A DNA stretch of 64,000 nt from Chloroflexota bacterium (lineage in GTDB: Bacteria > Chloroflexota > UBA6077 > FW602-bin22): contig SCUE01000004.1 of NCBI GenBank assembly GCA_004297775.1, positions 62,001 to 126,000 of the forward strand, given 5' to 3'. The translations under genes and the position numbers were made by a program. The notes under the pieces were generated by a model, which ran no database searches, was not told the origin of the DNA, and saw only the letters and a program-made list of their open reading frames with translations. Positions 48,241-57,252 of this stretch are shown here, one piece after another; within the stretch, counting starts at the first letter, position 1, and each line of letters starts with the position of its first letter.

Positions 48241-50150
48241 CGGCGGACTCCATGATGCGCGAGCCACCGAGTTGCCGCGGCGAGAAGACCGATGCACTGC
48301 GCGGTGGAGAGTGCCAAAGCCCACGCGTAGCCGAGGAGGTCGGCGCGTACAACCGCGTCAATTCCGCTCTCGAGTGTCGCAAATGGTGAGACGTAGCCGA
48401 GCACACGATCGACGACGATGGCGAGATCACGCGCGTACAGGAGCGGGCTGTAGTTGTTCGCCACGGTGATCCCCGAGAGGATTTCGCTACTGAAGCGCGC
48501 GGCGAGCAGTAGTAACGCCACCGCCGTGAAGAGCGCGAACGCCGAACGGAGGCCACGCGAGGCGCTCGACAGCAGGAGGCCGAGCGCGATCGTCGCGGCC
48601 GCCGTCATCAGCGACAGCAGCAACTCAGGCAGCAGTGAGCCGCCGATGCGGAGACCCGTCATCGCCGCGTCCACGGCGAAGAGCACGCCGATGGCGAGTG
48701 CCATCGCGAGGTAGGTGCCGATCAGAGCCGCAAGCTTACCTAGCAAATAGGCCGCCTGGTCTATCGGAGCGTAGAACAGGGTCTCCAGCGTACCCTGCTC
48801 TCGATCGCGCGCCACCGTGGCGACCGAACCAAGAGCCAGGAAGAGCATCGCCAGCGTCGTGGCAACGAAGAGAGGCAACGAGAAAGCATCCGACAGGACC
48901 AGCACCTGATTGCGCTCCAGCGCGTCGAGTTGTCCGCGGAGGAGAACCACCGCGACGACCATACCGAGTGCGAGTGTCACATACGGTCCGGCGCTAAGAA
49001 GTATCGCCACCAGGTCGTGTAAGGCAACGGTGCCGATCGCGTGGAGCCTCTGACGGAGTCGACTTCGCCCGCCCGATCGAGTGCCCAACCGCGGCTTAGC
49101 GATCCGGGGCTCTCGCCCGGCATCAAGCGGCGCCAGAGGCGCGCTCCCGTCCTTCCGTTTCAATTTGGGACCCGATTCGTCCTCCATAGCCCGTGTCGAC
49201 TTCGCTAGCTCGGCCACGTTTTCGGCTGTGAGCCGTACGAACGCATCCTCAAGCGAAACTCGCGGCTGACGCATCTGGACGATCAAGCCGCCATTTTCGG
49301 TGACCAGCGCAGAAATGGCGCGACGGTGGTCCTCCGTTCCGTCAACGCGGATTCGCAGTGTGGCATTGCCGCGGTCGGGCGCGGCGGCTTCAACGTCCAT
49401 CCCCAGGACGAATGGCTGGTGTCGCACGGCCGCGATGAGGTCCTCGGTAAGATGCTCGACATCAACGTCAATCGCCGGACCGGATTCGAGACGGGCGCCG
49501 ATGCGCGCGACGTCATCTTCGGCGATCAATCGTCCGCCGAGGAGGATGCCGACCCGATCGGCGGTGCGCTCGATCTCGCTGAGGATGTGCGAGGAAAGCA
49601 GAATCGTGGCGCCGCGAGTGCGCTCCTCGGCCAGCACCTCACGCACCTGTCTGATGCCGTGCGGATCGAGACCGGACACGGGCTCATCGAGCACCAGTAG
49701 TTCGGGGCGATGGAGCAGCGCGCGTGCCAGGCCAAGCTTCTGCTGCATTCCTCGCGAATAGTCGCGGGCACGAAGGCGGCGAAATTGACTCAGATTGAAG
49801 CGGTCGAGGAGTTCGGTCGCGCGGTGTTCCGGCTGGCGAACCTCGTAGAGACGCGCGAAAAACATCAGGTAGTCCCAGGCAGAGAGGTCGTCGTAGAGGT
49901 GCTGCTGCTCCGTGACGACCCCAACGCGCGGATTCACGACGTATGGATCAACTGGCATCGAGTGCCCGAGAATCTCGATCGATCCCGTGGTCGGCCGCTC
50001 AATCCCGAGGAGCATGAGCAGAGTCGTCGTCTTGCCGGCGCCATTCGGGCCGAGAAACCCGTAGATCTCTCCTCGACGCACCGTCAGATCAAGTCCCTGA
50101 ACCGCCCATGTCGACCCATAGCGCTTCCCGAGACCACGCGTCTGAACCAC
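48237..50150 (-). CDS. ABC-2 type exporter, ATPase and permease fused
   Basis: A 637-residue protein. The ATPase (about 1-305) has Walker A FLGPNGAGKTTTLLML near 33, a YSRGMQQKLGLARALL signature near 135, Walker B LLVLDEPVSGLDP near 155 and the H-loop SSHILSEIE. A charged linker (about 310-375) follows. The permease (about 380-637) has six hydrophobic segments with the ABC-2 pattern ATVARDREQGTLETLFYAPI near 450. ATPase and permease are normally separate genes in this type. GTG 50150 shares one base with the nucleoside hydrolase stop. Export substrate unknown. Confidence 0.85.
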   Translation of the reverse strand: MVQTRGLGKRYGSTWAVQGLDLTVRRGEIYGFLGPNGAGKTTTLLMLLGIERPTTGSIEILGHSMPVDPYVVNPRVGVVTEQQHLYDDLSAWDYLMFFARLYEVRQPEHRATELLDRFNLSQFRRLRARDYSRGMQQKLGLARALLHRPELLVLDEPVSGLDPHGIRQVREVLAEERTRGATILLSSHILSEIERTADRVGILLGGRLIAEDDVARIGARLESGPAIDVDVEHLTEDLIAAVRHQPFVLGMDVEAAAPDRGNATLRIRVDGTEDHRRAISALVTENGGLIVQMRQPRVSLEDAFVRLTAENVAELAKSTRAMEDESGPKLKRKDGSAPLAPLDAGREPRIAKPRLGTRSGGRSRLRQRLHAIGTVALHDLVAILLSAGPYVTLALGMVVAVVLLRGQLDALERNQVLVLSDAFSLPLFVATTLAMLFLALGSVATVARDREQGTLETLFYAPIDQAAYLLGKLAALIGTYLAMALAIGVLFAVDAAMTGLRIGGSLLPELLLSLMTAAATIALGLLLSSASRGLRSAFALFTAVALLLLAARFSSEILSGITVANNYSPLLYARDLAIVVDRVLGYVSPFATLESGIDAVVRADLLGYAWALALSTAQCIGLLAAATRWLAHHGVRR

Positions 50151-51097
50151 TATCGCGACAAGATCTCCATCCAGCGATCGATGAATCGCGCGCCGTCTGC
50201 CTCGAGCACCACGTTCGCATTCCCTTGATCGACCGGCGCCCAGATCCGAAGATCGGCTGCCGTCATGCCCCGTGTATGAGTGCCGTTCAGTTCAACGTCG
50301 ACGCGGCAGCGGCGCTGGTTCAGGATCAGCGTCCGATCGACCGCGATGCCCAGAGCAAGCGCATCGTGCATTGCGCACTCACGCCGGCCGCGGCGCGCCT
50401 CATATCGAGTCAAATAGTAATCGGTAATCCGATCGATGTGGACGCCGGCCGGCGTGCCACTGGCGCGCAGTCGCTCCAACTTCGGCTGATCGAGCATGCA
50501 CTTCAGCGTCACATCGAGCCCGACGGCAGTGATGGGCCAACCCGCGTCGAACACAATCTGGGCAGCCTCAGGGTCATGCCAGATGTTCGCCTCGGCCCAA
50601 CGGCTCGCGTTGCCCGGCACCAGGAAGTTGCCTCCCATAAGCACCACTTCGCGATACAGGCTCGCGATCTCCGGGTCCAATGCCAACGCGACTGCGATGT
50701 TCGTCAGCGGGCCAATCGGCACCAGTACGAGTTCACCAGGTCGCTCGTGAGCGAGGCGCACGATCTGTTCAGCTGCGGTCTCCCCGCTCGCTCGCAGTTT
50801 CGGCGGCGGCAGGTTCGTGTTGCCTTGTCCGTCCGCGCCGTGCACGCCATCGCCCAACCTCCACTTTGGTCCGACCAGCGGCTTCCCGGCCCCTTCCGCG
50901 ACCGGTATGTCCGGCCGTCCGACGATTTCGAGCAGCCTTAGCGTGTTGGCGGTGCACGTCTCGACCCAGATGTTTCCCCAGACCGTGCTGAGGGCGACAA
51001 CGTCGATCTCCGGACTTAACAGGCCGTAAAGGATCGCCATGGCGTCGTCGACGCCCGTGTCGCAGTCGATGACGACGCGTGTCGGCTCGGCACTCAT
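50150..51097 (-). CDS. Inosine-uridine-type nucleoside hydrolase
   Basis: Splits the N-glycosidic bond of ribonucleosides to base plus ribose. The 315-residue protein starts with the calcium-binding signature VIDCDTGVDDAMAILYGL (about residues 8-26). The middle has LVPIGPLTNIAVAL near 125, VVLMGGNF near 150 and AEANIWHDPEAAQIVF near 167. The C-terminal CAMHDALALGIAVD near 243 has the catalytic-site His and Asp. Overlaps the permease gene (4 bases) and the ABC gene (1 base). Context suggests it acts on imported nucleosides. Confidence 0.92.
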   Translation of the reverse strand: MSAEPTRVVIDCDTGVDDAMAILYGLLSPEIDVVALSTVWGNIWVETCTANTLRLLEIVGRPDIPVAEGAGKPLVGPKWRLGDGVHGADGQGNTNLPPPKLRASGETAAEQIVRLAHERPGELVLVPIGPLTNIAVALALDPEIASLYREVVLMGGNFLVPGNASRWAEANIWHDPEAAQIVFDAGWPITAVGLDVTLKCMLDQPKLERLRASGTPAGVHIDRITDYYLTRYEARRGRRECAMHDALALGIAVDRTLILNQRRCRVDVELNGTHTRGMTAADLRIWAPVDQGNANVVLEADGARFIDRWMEILSR

Positions 51098-52011
51098 TTC
51101 ATCCCAGAGAGGACCGCGCCACGGAAGTAGAAGCGCTGGCCGAAGAGGAAGAGCAGAAGAACCGGCAGCACCGCCGATACGAGTCCCGCGAAGGTGCGGC
51201 CCCAGTAGATGGTCCGATCCGTTGTCTGGCTCGCAATCATGACCTGGATCACCTGCAAATCGAGCGAACTCGTTGCTATGAGTGGCCAGTAGAAGAGGTT
51301 CCAGATGAACTGGAACTCGATGAGCGCCGCGGTCGCGATCGCGGGGAGCGCGTTCGGAACGATAACGCTCCAGAGGATCTGCCAGTAGTTGGCGCCATCG
51401 ACGGTTGCAGCCTCATCCAACTCCTTCGGGATCGAGCCAAGGAACTGACTGAGCATGAACACGATGAATGGGCTGGCGTAGAACGGCACGATCATCGCCC
51501 AGTAGGTGTTTCGGAGTTGGAGATCGCTTATGACCAGGTACAGGGGCACAACCGTCACCTCGAACGGCAGCAAGAACGTTGCGATCACAAAGGCCAGTAA
51601 GTAATTCTTTCTTGGAAACGGCAAACGGGCGAAGAAGTACGCCGCCATCGTGTTGAATAGCAATGAGAGGCAGACCACCGCGACCGCGATGATCCCGGAG
51701 TTCATCAGACCCCGGTGGAACTTCAATCCGCCTTTTTCGCCAGCCTCCGAGATTCCGTAGATGTCCAGGAAGTTCTGCAGCGTCCACTCCACTGGTACGA
51801 TTGTGTTCCAACTGAACGGGAACATGTAGCCGTGGATCTCAGACTCTCGACGCACAGATCCGAAGAACATCCAGATAAAAGGCATGAGGAAGAATACCAC
51901 AATGATCAGATAGATGGCGTATCGACCGGCGACCTCCATCGCTCTGCCGGCGGAGACCGCGCGCGATCGTTTCGTCGCGTGGACGGTCGCGCTCCTAGTA
52001 CTCAACTTCAC
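51094..52011 (-). CDS. CUT1-type carbohydrate ABC transporter permease (MalG-like)
   Basis: A 305-residue inner-membrane permease with six helices. The cytoplasmic EAA loop contacting the ATPase is IPKELDEAATVDGANYWQILWSVIVPNALPAI near residues 200-232. The first helix is IYLIIVVFFLMPFIWMFFGSV near 35. The stop overlaps the nucleoside hydrolase start by 4 bases, and the start overlaps the other permease gene by 17. No MsmX/UgpC-type ATPase for this importer is in the operon, so a shared one must be encoded elsewhere. Confidence 0.92.
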   Translation of the reverse strand: MKLSTRSATVHATKRSRAVSAGRAMEVAGRYAIYLIIVVFFLMPFIWMFFGSVRRESEIHGYMFPFSWNTIVPVEWTLQNFLDIYGISEAGEKGGLKFHRGLMNSGIIAVAVVCLSLLFNTMAAYFFARLPFPRKNYLLAFVIATFLLPFEVTVVPLYLVISDLQLRNTYWAMIVPFYASPFIVFMLSQFLGSIPKELDEAATVDGANYWQILWSVIVPNALPAIATAALIEFQFIWNLFYWPLIATSSLDLQVIQVMIASQTTDRTIYWGRTFAGLVSAVLPVLLLFLFGQRFYFRGAVLSGMK

Positions 52012-52876
52012 CCTTCAGGGCCTTGAATTGGAAATAGCTGACCGTCACCAGCACTGCGAGCACGAAGAATGACATCGCGCTCGCGTAGCCCATGTCATTG
52101 TATGCAAATCCGTTTTGATAGATGTAGTAGACGATCGCGTTGGTGGAGAAGAATGGGCCACCTTGAGTCATCACGAAGATAGGGACGAACACCTGCATTG
52201 CCGAGATCGTCTGCGTCACAACGATGAACAAAGTGACCGGCTTGAGCAGCGGTAGTGTGATGTGAAAGAACTGTTGAAATCGGTTCGCACCATCGATCGA
52301 GGCGGCATCATAGAACATCAGAGGGATGCCTTTCAGTCCAGCGACGAAGATAATCGTGCTGAATCCGACCTCTTTCCACACCATCATGAACACGATTGCC
52401 GGCAGCGCGAGGATCGAACTGCTCAGGAAGCCGGTATGGCCGATACCGACAATCTCGAGCAAGCTCTGAAAGAGTCCGAGATCTTTGTTGTACATCATCG
52501 ACCAGAGCATCGCGCCGACCACCAGAGAGGTCACGACCGGGATGAAGATGATCGTGCGAATGATGCCCATGCCGCGGACTTCGCGCGAGACAAACATCGC
52601 GAGCAAGAGGGCAAGCACGACCTGGAGCGGAACCTTCATGAGCGCGTACTTGACGGATACCCAGAGCGAGGTCCAGAAGAGATCATCCTCGAACACGCGA
52701 ATGTAGTTCTTCCATCCGGTGAAGGCGCCGAACCCACCCAGGAGGCTGTAGTCATAGAGGCTCGCCTGCGCCGCCAGACCGATTGGGATGTAGCGGAAGA
52801 CCGCGAAGTTGAGCAGCGCGGGCAGGACAAATAGGAAGGCGATGAAGTATCGGCGGCGCTGGAGTGACAGCGTCAC
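51995..52876 (-). CDS. CUT1-type sugar ABC transporter permease (MalF-like)
   Basis: A 293-residue permease with six helices, partner of the following MalG-like protein. It opens FIAFLFVLPALLNFAVFRYIPI. The EAA loop is IPLMFYDAASIDGANRFQQFFHITLPLLKPV near residues 178-208. TQGGPFFSTNAIVYYIYQNGF near 236 is typical of this subfamily. It lies 135 bases after the binding-protein gene, across a strong hairpin. Confidence 0.92.
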   Translation of the reverse strand: MTLSLQRRRYFIAFLFVLPALLNFAVFRYIPIGLAAQASLYDYSLLGGFGAFTGWKNYIRVFEDDLFWTSLWVSVKYALMKVPLQVVLALLLAMFVSREVRGMGIIRTIIFIPVVTSLVVGAMLWSMMYNKDLGLFQSLLEIVGIGHTGFLSSSILALPAIVFMMVWKEVGFSTIIFVAGLKGIPLMFYDAASIDGANRFQQFFHITLPLLKPVTLFIVVTQTISAMQVFVPIFVMTQGGPFFSTNAIVYYIYQNGFAYNDMGYASAMSFFVLAVLVTVSYFQFKALKGEVEY

Positions 52877-52925
52877 GGAATCGAGTTGTCAGTCATCAGC
52901 GGTCAAGACATCGATGCCGCGTACG

Positions 52926-52978
52926 GGGACGGCCCCACACCGGAATGTCGAAGCTTCCACTCCAGCGGGGCACGTCCC
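52926..52978 (-). terminator. Intercistronic hairpin after the binding-protein gene
   Basis: GGGAC (52926-52930) pairs with GTCCC (52974-52978) and, just inside, GCCCC (52932-52936) pairs with GGGGC (52967-52971). That is about ten GC-rich base pairs around a 30-base loop, in the 135-base gap between the binding-protein and permease genes. No T-run follows, so partial termination or 3'-end protection of the upstream message is likely, a common way to make more binding protein than permease. Confidence 0.45.
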
Positions 52979-53011
52979 TTCTGAGAACTGAGAACAACAA
53001 ACTCGCCGCGA

Positions 53012-54418
53012 CTAGGACTTCGTCTGCCAGTCCTTGTACTTCGCCGTCAAGCCGTCAGCTCGGCGCGCCAACGCTGTCGCCAGTTGCTGGACGTCGAGAT
53101 TCTGCCCCGCGACGAGGTTCCCGACGAACTCGATCATCAGCCCGTTGTACTCGGTGAACCCCACGGTCACGATCCGCGGCTGGCCGGCGGCCAGAAACTG
53201 CTCGCGCACGAGTGCCTTCGGGTTCTGTTTGTAGTCGGGCAGAGTGTTCAGCACCTCGGCGTGCGCAGGGAGCTGGCCAAAGCGATCGTAAAAGATCTTC
53301 GACCCCACCGGTCCGGACAAGAACTTAATGAACTCCGCCGCTTCCATCTTGTTCTGGCTATTCGCGCCCAGCGCATAGTGCCAGCTATCGGTATGGCAGA
53401 TCTGCGTGCCACCCTGGAAGTATGGAATGCCGGTAACGCCGTACTTGAATGTCTTGCCGAGGCGCGTGTAAGTGCCCATCGCATTGTCGGGCGAGATGTA
53501 GAAGGCCGCGCGGCCTTCCCACCACGCATTCGGGATGCCTTCGACAGCGCTGACCTTGTGCTTCTGGTAGAGATCGTGGAAGAACGTATGCCCCTTGACC
53601 GCGTCCGGATGGTCGAAATACCCGGTGATGGTCAGGCTGTCGTCAGCGATACCTTTATTGGCAGGGCTGCCCTTCGCGCCGGCGGCCCGGCGCATGATTC
53701 CGGCCTCATAGTCCTGGCCCGGTGTGTTGCCCTGGCCCCAACGCACGCCATACGTCTGGGGCGGCGCATTCGTCTTCTGCCATGCATCGAGAGCCTTGTC
53801 CATCGTCCAGCTTTCGGCGAGCTGCGTTGGTGGCTTGACCCCGGCCTTGTCCGTCATGTCCTGGTTGAACCACATGACGGAGCAGGACTCCATCTGCGGC
53901 GGCGCATAGAACTTACCCCGATACTGCGACGTCAACAGCGACGTGGGCGTCCAGTTCTTCTTGACGTACTCCTGATTGAACCATTCATCCATCGGTGAGA
54001 TGATGCCGTTGTAGGCGAAGCTCCAGACGTTGGGGCCATCGGCCAGAATAATGTCGGTCGATGTCTTCGCGGCGGCGTTGGCCTGGATCTTCGGGAATAG
54101 CTGAGCGAACGGCAGCAACTCAAACTCGACTTCGATATCTGGCCGCGTCTTCTGGTACTCCTTGAGTACCGCGGTCAGTGCGAACTGCTGGTCGTCGCTT
54201 TGGACGCCGATGAACGAAAGCTTCTTCGCGCTCGGCTTGGCGACTGGCGCCGCGGCGACCGGTGCGGCAGGCTTCGGCGCCGCGGCCGCGGCAGCCGGCT
54301 TCGGTGCCTCGGTCGGTTTCGGTGGAACGGCGGTCGGCGCGGGCGCCGCGCACGCCACGATCAATGCGGCGGCAACCAGACCGCTCACCAACGCGGACAA
54401 CTTCCACGGTCGGACCAC
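53012..54418 (-). CDS. ABC transporter substrate-binding lipoprotein (CUT1 type)
   Basis: A 468-residue solute-binding protein. The lipobox is LIVACAAP (Cys at about 23), followed by an Ala/Pro/Lys-rich tether to about 65. The type I binding fold begins KLSFIGVQSDDQQFALTAVLKEYQ, with family patterns DIILADGPNVWSFAYNG near 120, WWEGRAAFYISPDNAMGTYTRLGKTF near 300 and ANSQNKMEAAEFIKFLSGPVGSKIFYDRFGQLPA near 350-383. It would capture a sugar or, from its neighbours, a nucleoside. First gene of the operon; start GTG/ATG 54418 after a GAGGAAGG site. Confidence 0.9.
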   Translation of the reverse strand: MVRPWKLSALVSGLVAAALIVACAAPAPTAVPPKPTEAPKPAAAAAAPKPAAPVAAAPVAKPSAKKLSFIGVQSDDQQFALTAVLKEYQKTRPDIEVEFELLPFAQLFPKIQANAAAKTSTDIILADGPNVWSFAYNGIISPMDEWFNQEYVKKNWTPTSLLTSQYRGKFYAPPQMESCSVMWFNQDMTDKAGVKPPTQLAESWTMDKALDAWQKTNAPPQTYGVRWGQGNTPGQDYEAGIMRRAAGAKGSPANKGIADDSLTITGYFDHPDAVKGHTFFHDLYQKHKVSAVEGIPNAWWEGRAAFYISPDNAMGTYTRLGKTFKYGVTGIPYFQGGTQICHTDSWHYALGANSQNKMEAAEFIKFLSGPVGSKIFYDRFGQLPAHAEVLNTLPDYKQNPKALVREQFLAAGQPRIVTVGFTEYNGLMIEFVGNLVAGQNLDVQQLATALARRADGLTAKYKDWQTKS

Positions 54419-54644
54419 GGGCCTTCCTCCTCAGTCTGTGCACCAAAGCGCCCGGGACCAGACCCGCGCGCCTTCTGGGAGCCAGGATACAGGAGCCGGC
54501 GGCCCGAGTAAAGCAGCGCCGACGGCTGGCGCTACCCTGGCGTTCCGGCGGTGTCCTGCAACCGAACATACGGGCACATAGGGCGTGGTAAGATCGGTCT
54601 CCGCGGGCGCCTGACGCGCTCCACTCTGTCGAGGAGGAATATCC

Positions 54645-55715
54645 GTGCCCGAGGTGCGCAAGCTCAGAATCGGGATCGTGGGACTCGGCATTGGGATGCG
54701 GCACGCGAGTTCCTTCGCCCAGGTGCCTTTGGTCGAGATTGTTGCGATGGCCGACCCGGCCCCGAATCGCCTCGGCACCACGGTTGAGGAGTTTTGCGCG
54801 CACTACGGCGCGAAGCCGTACGCCGACGGCTACGAAATGATGGAGAAGGAGCGGCTCGACGCGGTTGCGATCTGCTCGAACCCGAAGCTGCATCTGCCGC
54901 TGGTTCAGGCGGCCGCCAGGAAGGGCCTCCATATCCTGATGGAAAAGCCAATGGCCGGGACGGTCGAGGACTGCGAGGGCATCATCGAAGCCTGCCGCCG
55001 CGCCGGCGTCCAACTCCACATGGAGTTTCCGATGCGTCAGCTCGCGCCGATGGTCGAACTGAAGCGCGTGCTCGACGCTGGAACATTGGGTCGGCCGTTC
55101 ATGGTGAACTGCGATTACGTGAGCGGGCTGCGCACCCCAAACCACTGGATCTGGGTGATGGGCGATGGATCGAGCCCGGTCAATGAGAACACCTGCCACG
55201 GGATCGACTCGGTACGGTACATCCTCGGCGACGTCGATCGCATCTACGCCGAAGCGGACAATTTCATCGGCCAGGGGCCGAACGAAGTCGCCGACGCGGC
55301 CGCGTTCACGATGCACCACAAAGGCGGCGGCATCTCGACCCTGGTCGGCGGCGCCTGCGCGACCGGGGAGATGGACACGCCAATTCGAATGAGCGTGTTC
55401 TGCACCGAGGGACAAGCGACGGTCGACGGGCTACACCACACGTTCAGCCGCCTGAAGTGGGCCCGTCGCGGCGGCGAGACGTGGGAGCACGACTGGGGCG
55501 ACGCGCCGAGCCTTCGATCGATGATGGGCCAGCCGTACGCTCGGTATCCGCTGCTGGAGCCGAGCCTCAAGAACTTCGTCGAGAATCTCCTATCCGGAAA
55601 GCCGGCCGCCGCGACGGCCGACGACGGCCGCGAGAACGTTCAGATTTGCCTGGCGGTGTTGGAGTCGGCCCGAACCCATCAACCAGTGGATATTCGTCAG
55701 CCGGTGCTCCGCTGA
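54645..55715 (+). CDS. Gfo/Idh/MocA dehydrogenase, first of the four-gene operon
   Basis: A 356-residue NAD(P)-dependent oxidoreductase. The Rossmann motif is RIGIVGLGIGMRHASSF at about residues 8-24, and the EKP motif is HILMEKPMAGTVEDC near 97-111 with the catalytic Lys. The C-terminal domain has VNENTCHGIDSVRYILGDVDRIYAEADNF near 180-208, where the His is likely active-site. GTG 54645 has a strong GAGGAGGA site, and a TAAGAT box about 45 bases upstream may be the -10. The stop TGA shares one base with the next ATG. Substrate unknown; context suggests oxidation of a sugar or glycoside. Confidence 0.9.
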   Translation: MPEVRKLRIGIVGLGIGMRHASSFAQVPLVEIVAMADPAPNRLGTTVEEFCAHYGAKPYADGYEMMEKERLDAVAICSNPKLHLPLVQAAARKGLHILMEKPMAGTVEDCEGIIEACRRAGVQLHMEFPMRQLAPMVELKRVLDAGTLGRPFMVNCDYVSGLRTPNHWIWVMGDGSSPVNENTCHGIDSVRYILGDVDRIYAEADNFIGQGPNEVADAAAFTMHHKGGGISTLVGGACATGEMDTPIRMSVFCTEGQATVDGLHHTFSRLKWARRGGETWEHDWGDAPSLRSMMGQPYARYPLLEPSLKNFVENLLSGKPAAATADDGRENVQICLAVLESARTHQPVDIRQPVLR

Positions 55716-56497
55716 TGGCAAAGGCATACGATCGTATTCGGCTGGGCGTGGCGAGTCTGGTCTGGGGATTCGACCTCTCCGATCCCGCCGCGCTGGAGGT
55801 TTTCCTGCGCGACGCCGCCGATATCGGCTATGAAGGCATCCTGGTATTCGACATGACGCTGGCGCCGTGGCTGGATCGACCAGCTGAGTTCAAGGCGCTG
55901 TTGGACAAGTACAAGCTGGACATGGTTGGCGCGATTCTTCGTCCGAGCCTCGATTTCAAGGGCACCGAGCGACTGGCGAAGTTCCTCGCGGCCGTCGACG
56001 CGGACATCATCAACATCTCCGGCCGCGACGGCACCCAGGCCGAGTGGGATCTGGTCATCCCGGCGCTTCAGCGACACGCGGACATCGCCCACGAGTACGG
56101 CATGCGCGCGTCGTACCAACACCACACCGGCTGGATCGCCGAGACGATGGAACAGTACGAACGCCTCTTGGCGACGACCGATCGCAAGACGTTTGGCGTG
56201 ATGACCGACTGCGGCCACGCGACCAAGGATTTCGTCGGGCATACGTCGCAGGAGTTCATCCTGAGGCACCCAGAGCTCGACTATATCGAGTTCAAGGACT
56301 ACACGCCCGAGTCGGACCTGCGAACAGAGGTCGGACGCGGGATCGCCAACTGGCCCGCGATCGCGGATGCGATTCGCACGATCGGGTACAAGGGGTGGAT
56401 AGTGGTCGAGCAGAATGGCTCAATCCGGCCGCCAAAGGTGAGCGCGGCGGAGAGCTTTCATTACATCCGCGACGTCCTTGGGATCGGCGCCCGATGA
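55715..56497 (+). CDS. TIM-barrel sugar isomerase/epimerase-like protein, copy 1
   Basis: A 260-residue AP-endonuclease-2-type TIM barrel, as in IolE, IolI and related isomerases or lyases. Strand motifs are LGVASLVWGFDLSDP near 9, AILRPSLDFKGTERL near 71, DIINISGRDGTQAEWD near 93, ASYQHHTGWIAETMEQYE near 128-145, GVMTDCGHATKDFVGH near 158-173, YIEFKDYTPESD near 185 and WIVVEQNGS near 225. The Glu/Asp/His/Glu metal site expected in the family can be placed in these. ATG 55715 overlaps the previous stop (TGATG). It is a clear paralogue of the next gene. Confidence 0.88.
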   Translation: MAKAYDRIRLGVASLVWGFDLSDPAALEVFLRDAADIGYEGILVFDMTLAPWLDRPAEFKALLDKYKLDMVGAILRPSLDFKGTERLAKFLAAVDADIINISGRDGTQAEWDLVIPALQRHADIAHEYGMRASYQHHTGWIAETMEQYERLLATTDRKTFGVMTDCGHATKDFVGHTSQEFILRHPELDYIEFKDYTPESDLRTEVGRGIANWPAIADAIRTIGYKGWIVVEQNGSIRPPKVSAAESFHYIRDVLGIGAR

Positions 56498-57252
56498 TTC
56501 GTCTGGGTGTCAGCCAACTGGTTTGGGGATACGATCTCTCGCGGCCGGATCGGTTCATCCAGTGCCTCGACGAGGCGAGCGAGATCGGTTACCAGGGAGT
56601 GCTGCTCTTCGATAGCACGCTACCGTTCTGGTTTAACCGGCCGGGCGAGTTGCGGCGCATGTTGTCCGACCGGAAGCTGGCGCTGACCGCGGTGATCCAC
56701 CGACCGAGCCTCGACTTCAAAGGCACGCGGCGACTGGCCGGGTTCGTCGCCGAATTGGGCGGCGAGAAGCTGATCCTATCCGGTCGCGACGGGCGAGCCG
56801 AGGATTGGGACATCGTCGTACCGCTGCTACAGCGTCACGGCGAGATTGCGTTGGAGTACGGGCTGCGCACGCTCTATCACCACCACACCGGCTGGCTGGC
56901 CGAAACCATGGAACAGTACGAGCGACTGCTTTCCGATTCCAACCGGAAGTACATCGGCGCAATGCTGGACTGCGGCCACGCGACCAAGGACTTCGTCGGT
57001 CACACGGCGCTGGAGTTCTACGAGCGGAACCATGGCATCGTCGAGTACATCGAATTCAAGGACTGGTCGCCCGAGTCCGATCTGGGCACTGAAGTCGGGC
57101 GGGGTCGCTGCGACTTCAGTGCCGTCGCCGATGCACTGAAGCGGCACAGGTATGACGGCTGGGTCATCGTCGAGCAGAACGCGACGAAGCGCACGCCGAA
57201 GGAGAGTTCGGCCGAGAGCTTTCGTTACATTCGCGAGACGCTGGAGTTATGA
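56494..57252 (+). CDS. TIM-barrel sugar isomerase/epimerase-like protein, copy 2
   Basis: A 252-residue paralogue of the preceding protein with the same motifs in the same order: LGVSQLVWGYDLSRPD, VIHRPSLDFKGTRRL, LILSGRDGRAEDWD, TLYHHHTGWLAETMEQYERLL, MLDCGHATKDFVGHT, YIEFKDWSPESD and WVIVEQNAT. The pair must come from a tandem duplication followed by divergence, and may form a heteromer or act on two steps. ATG 56494 overlaps the copy 1 stop by 4 bases and its own stop overlaps the next start by 4. Confidence 0.88.
   Translation: MIRLGVSQLVWGYDLSRPDRFIQCLDEASEIGYQGVLLFDSTLPFWFNRPGELRRMLSDRKLALTAVIHRPSLDFKGTRRLAGFVAELGGEKLILSGRDGRAEDWDIVVPLLQRHGEIALEYGLRTLYHHHTGWLAETMEQYERLLSDSNRKYIGAMLDCGHATKDFVGHTALEFYERNHGIVEYIEFKDWSPESDLGTEVGRGRCDFSAVADALKRHRYDGWVIVEQNATKRTPKESSAESFRYIRETLEL

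Noticed and set aside
53084..53998. 304-codon plus-strand frame over the binding-protein gene
   Set aside because: Antisense to a certain gene and without motifs.
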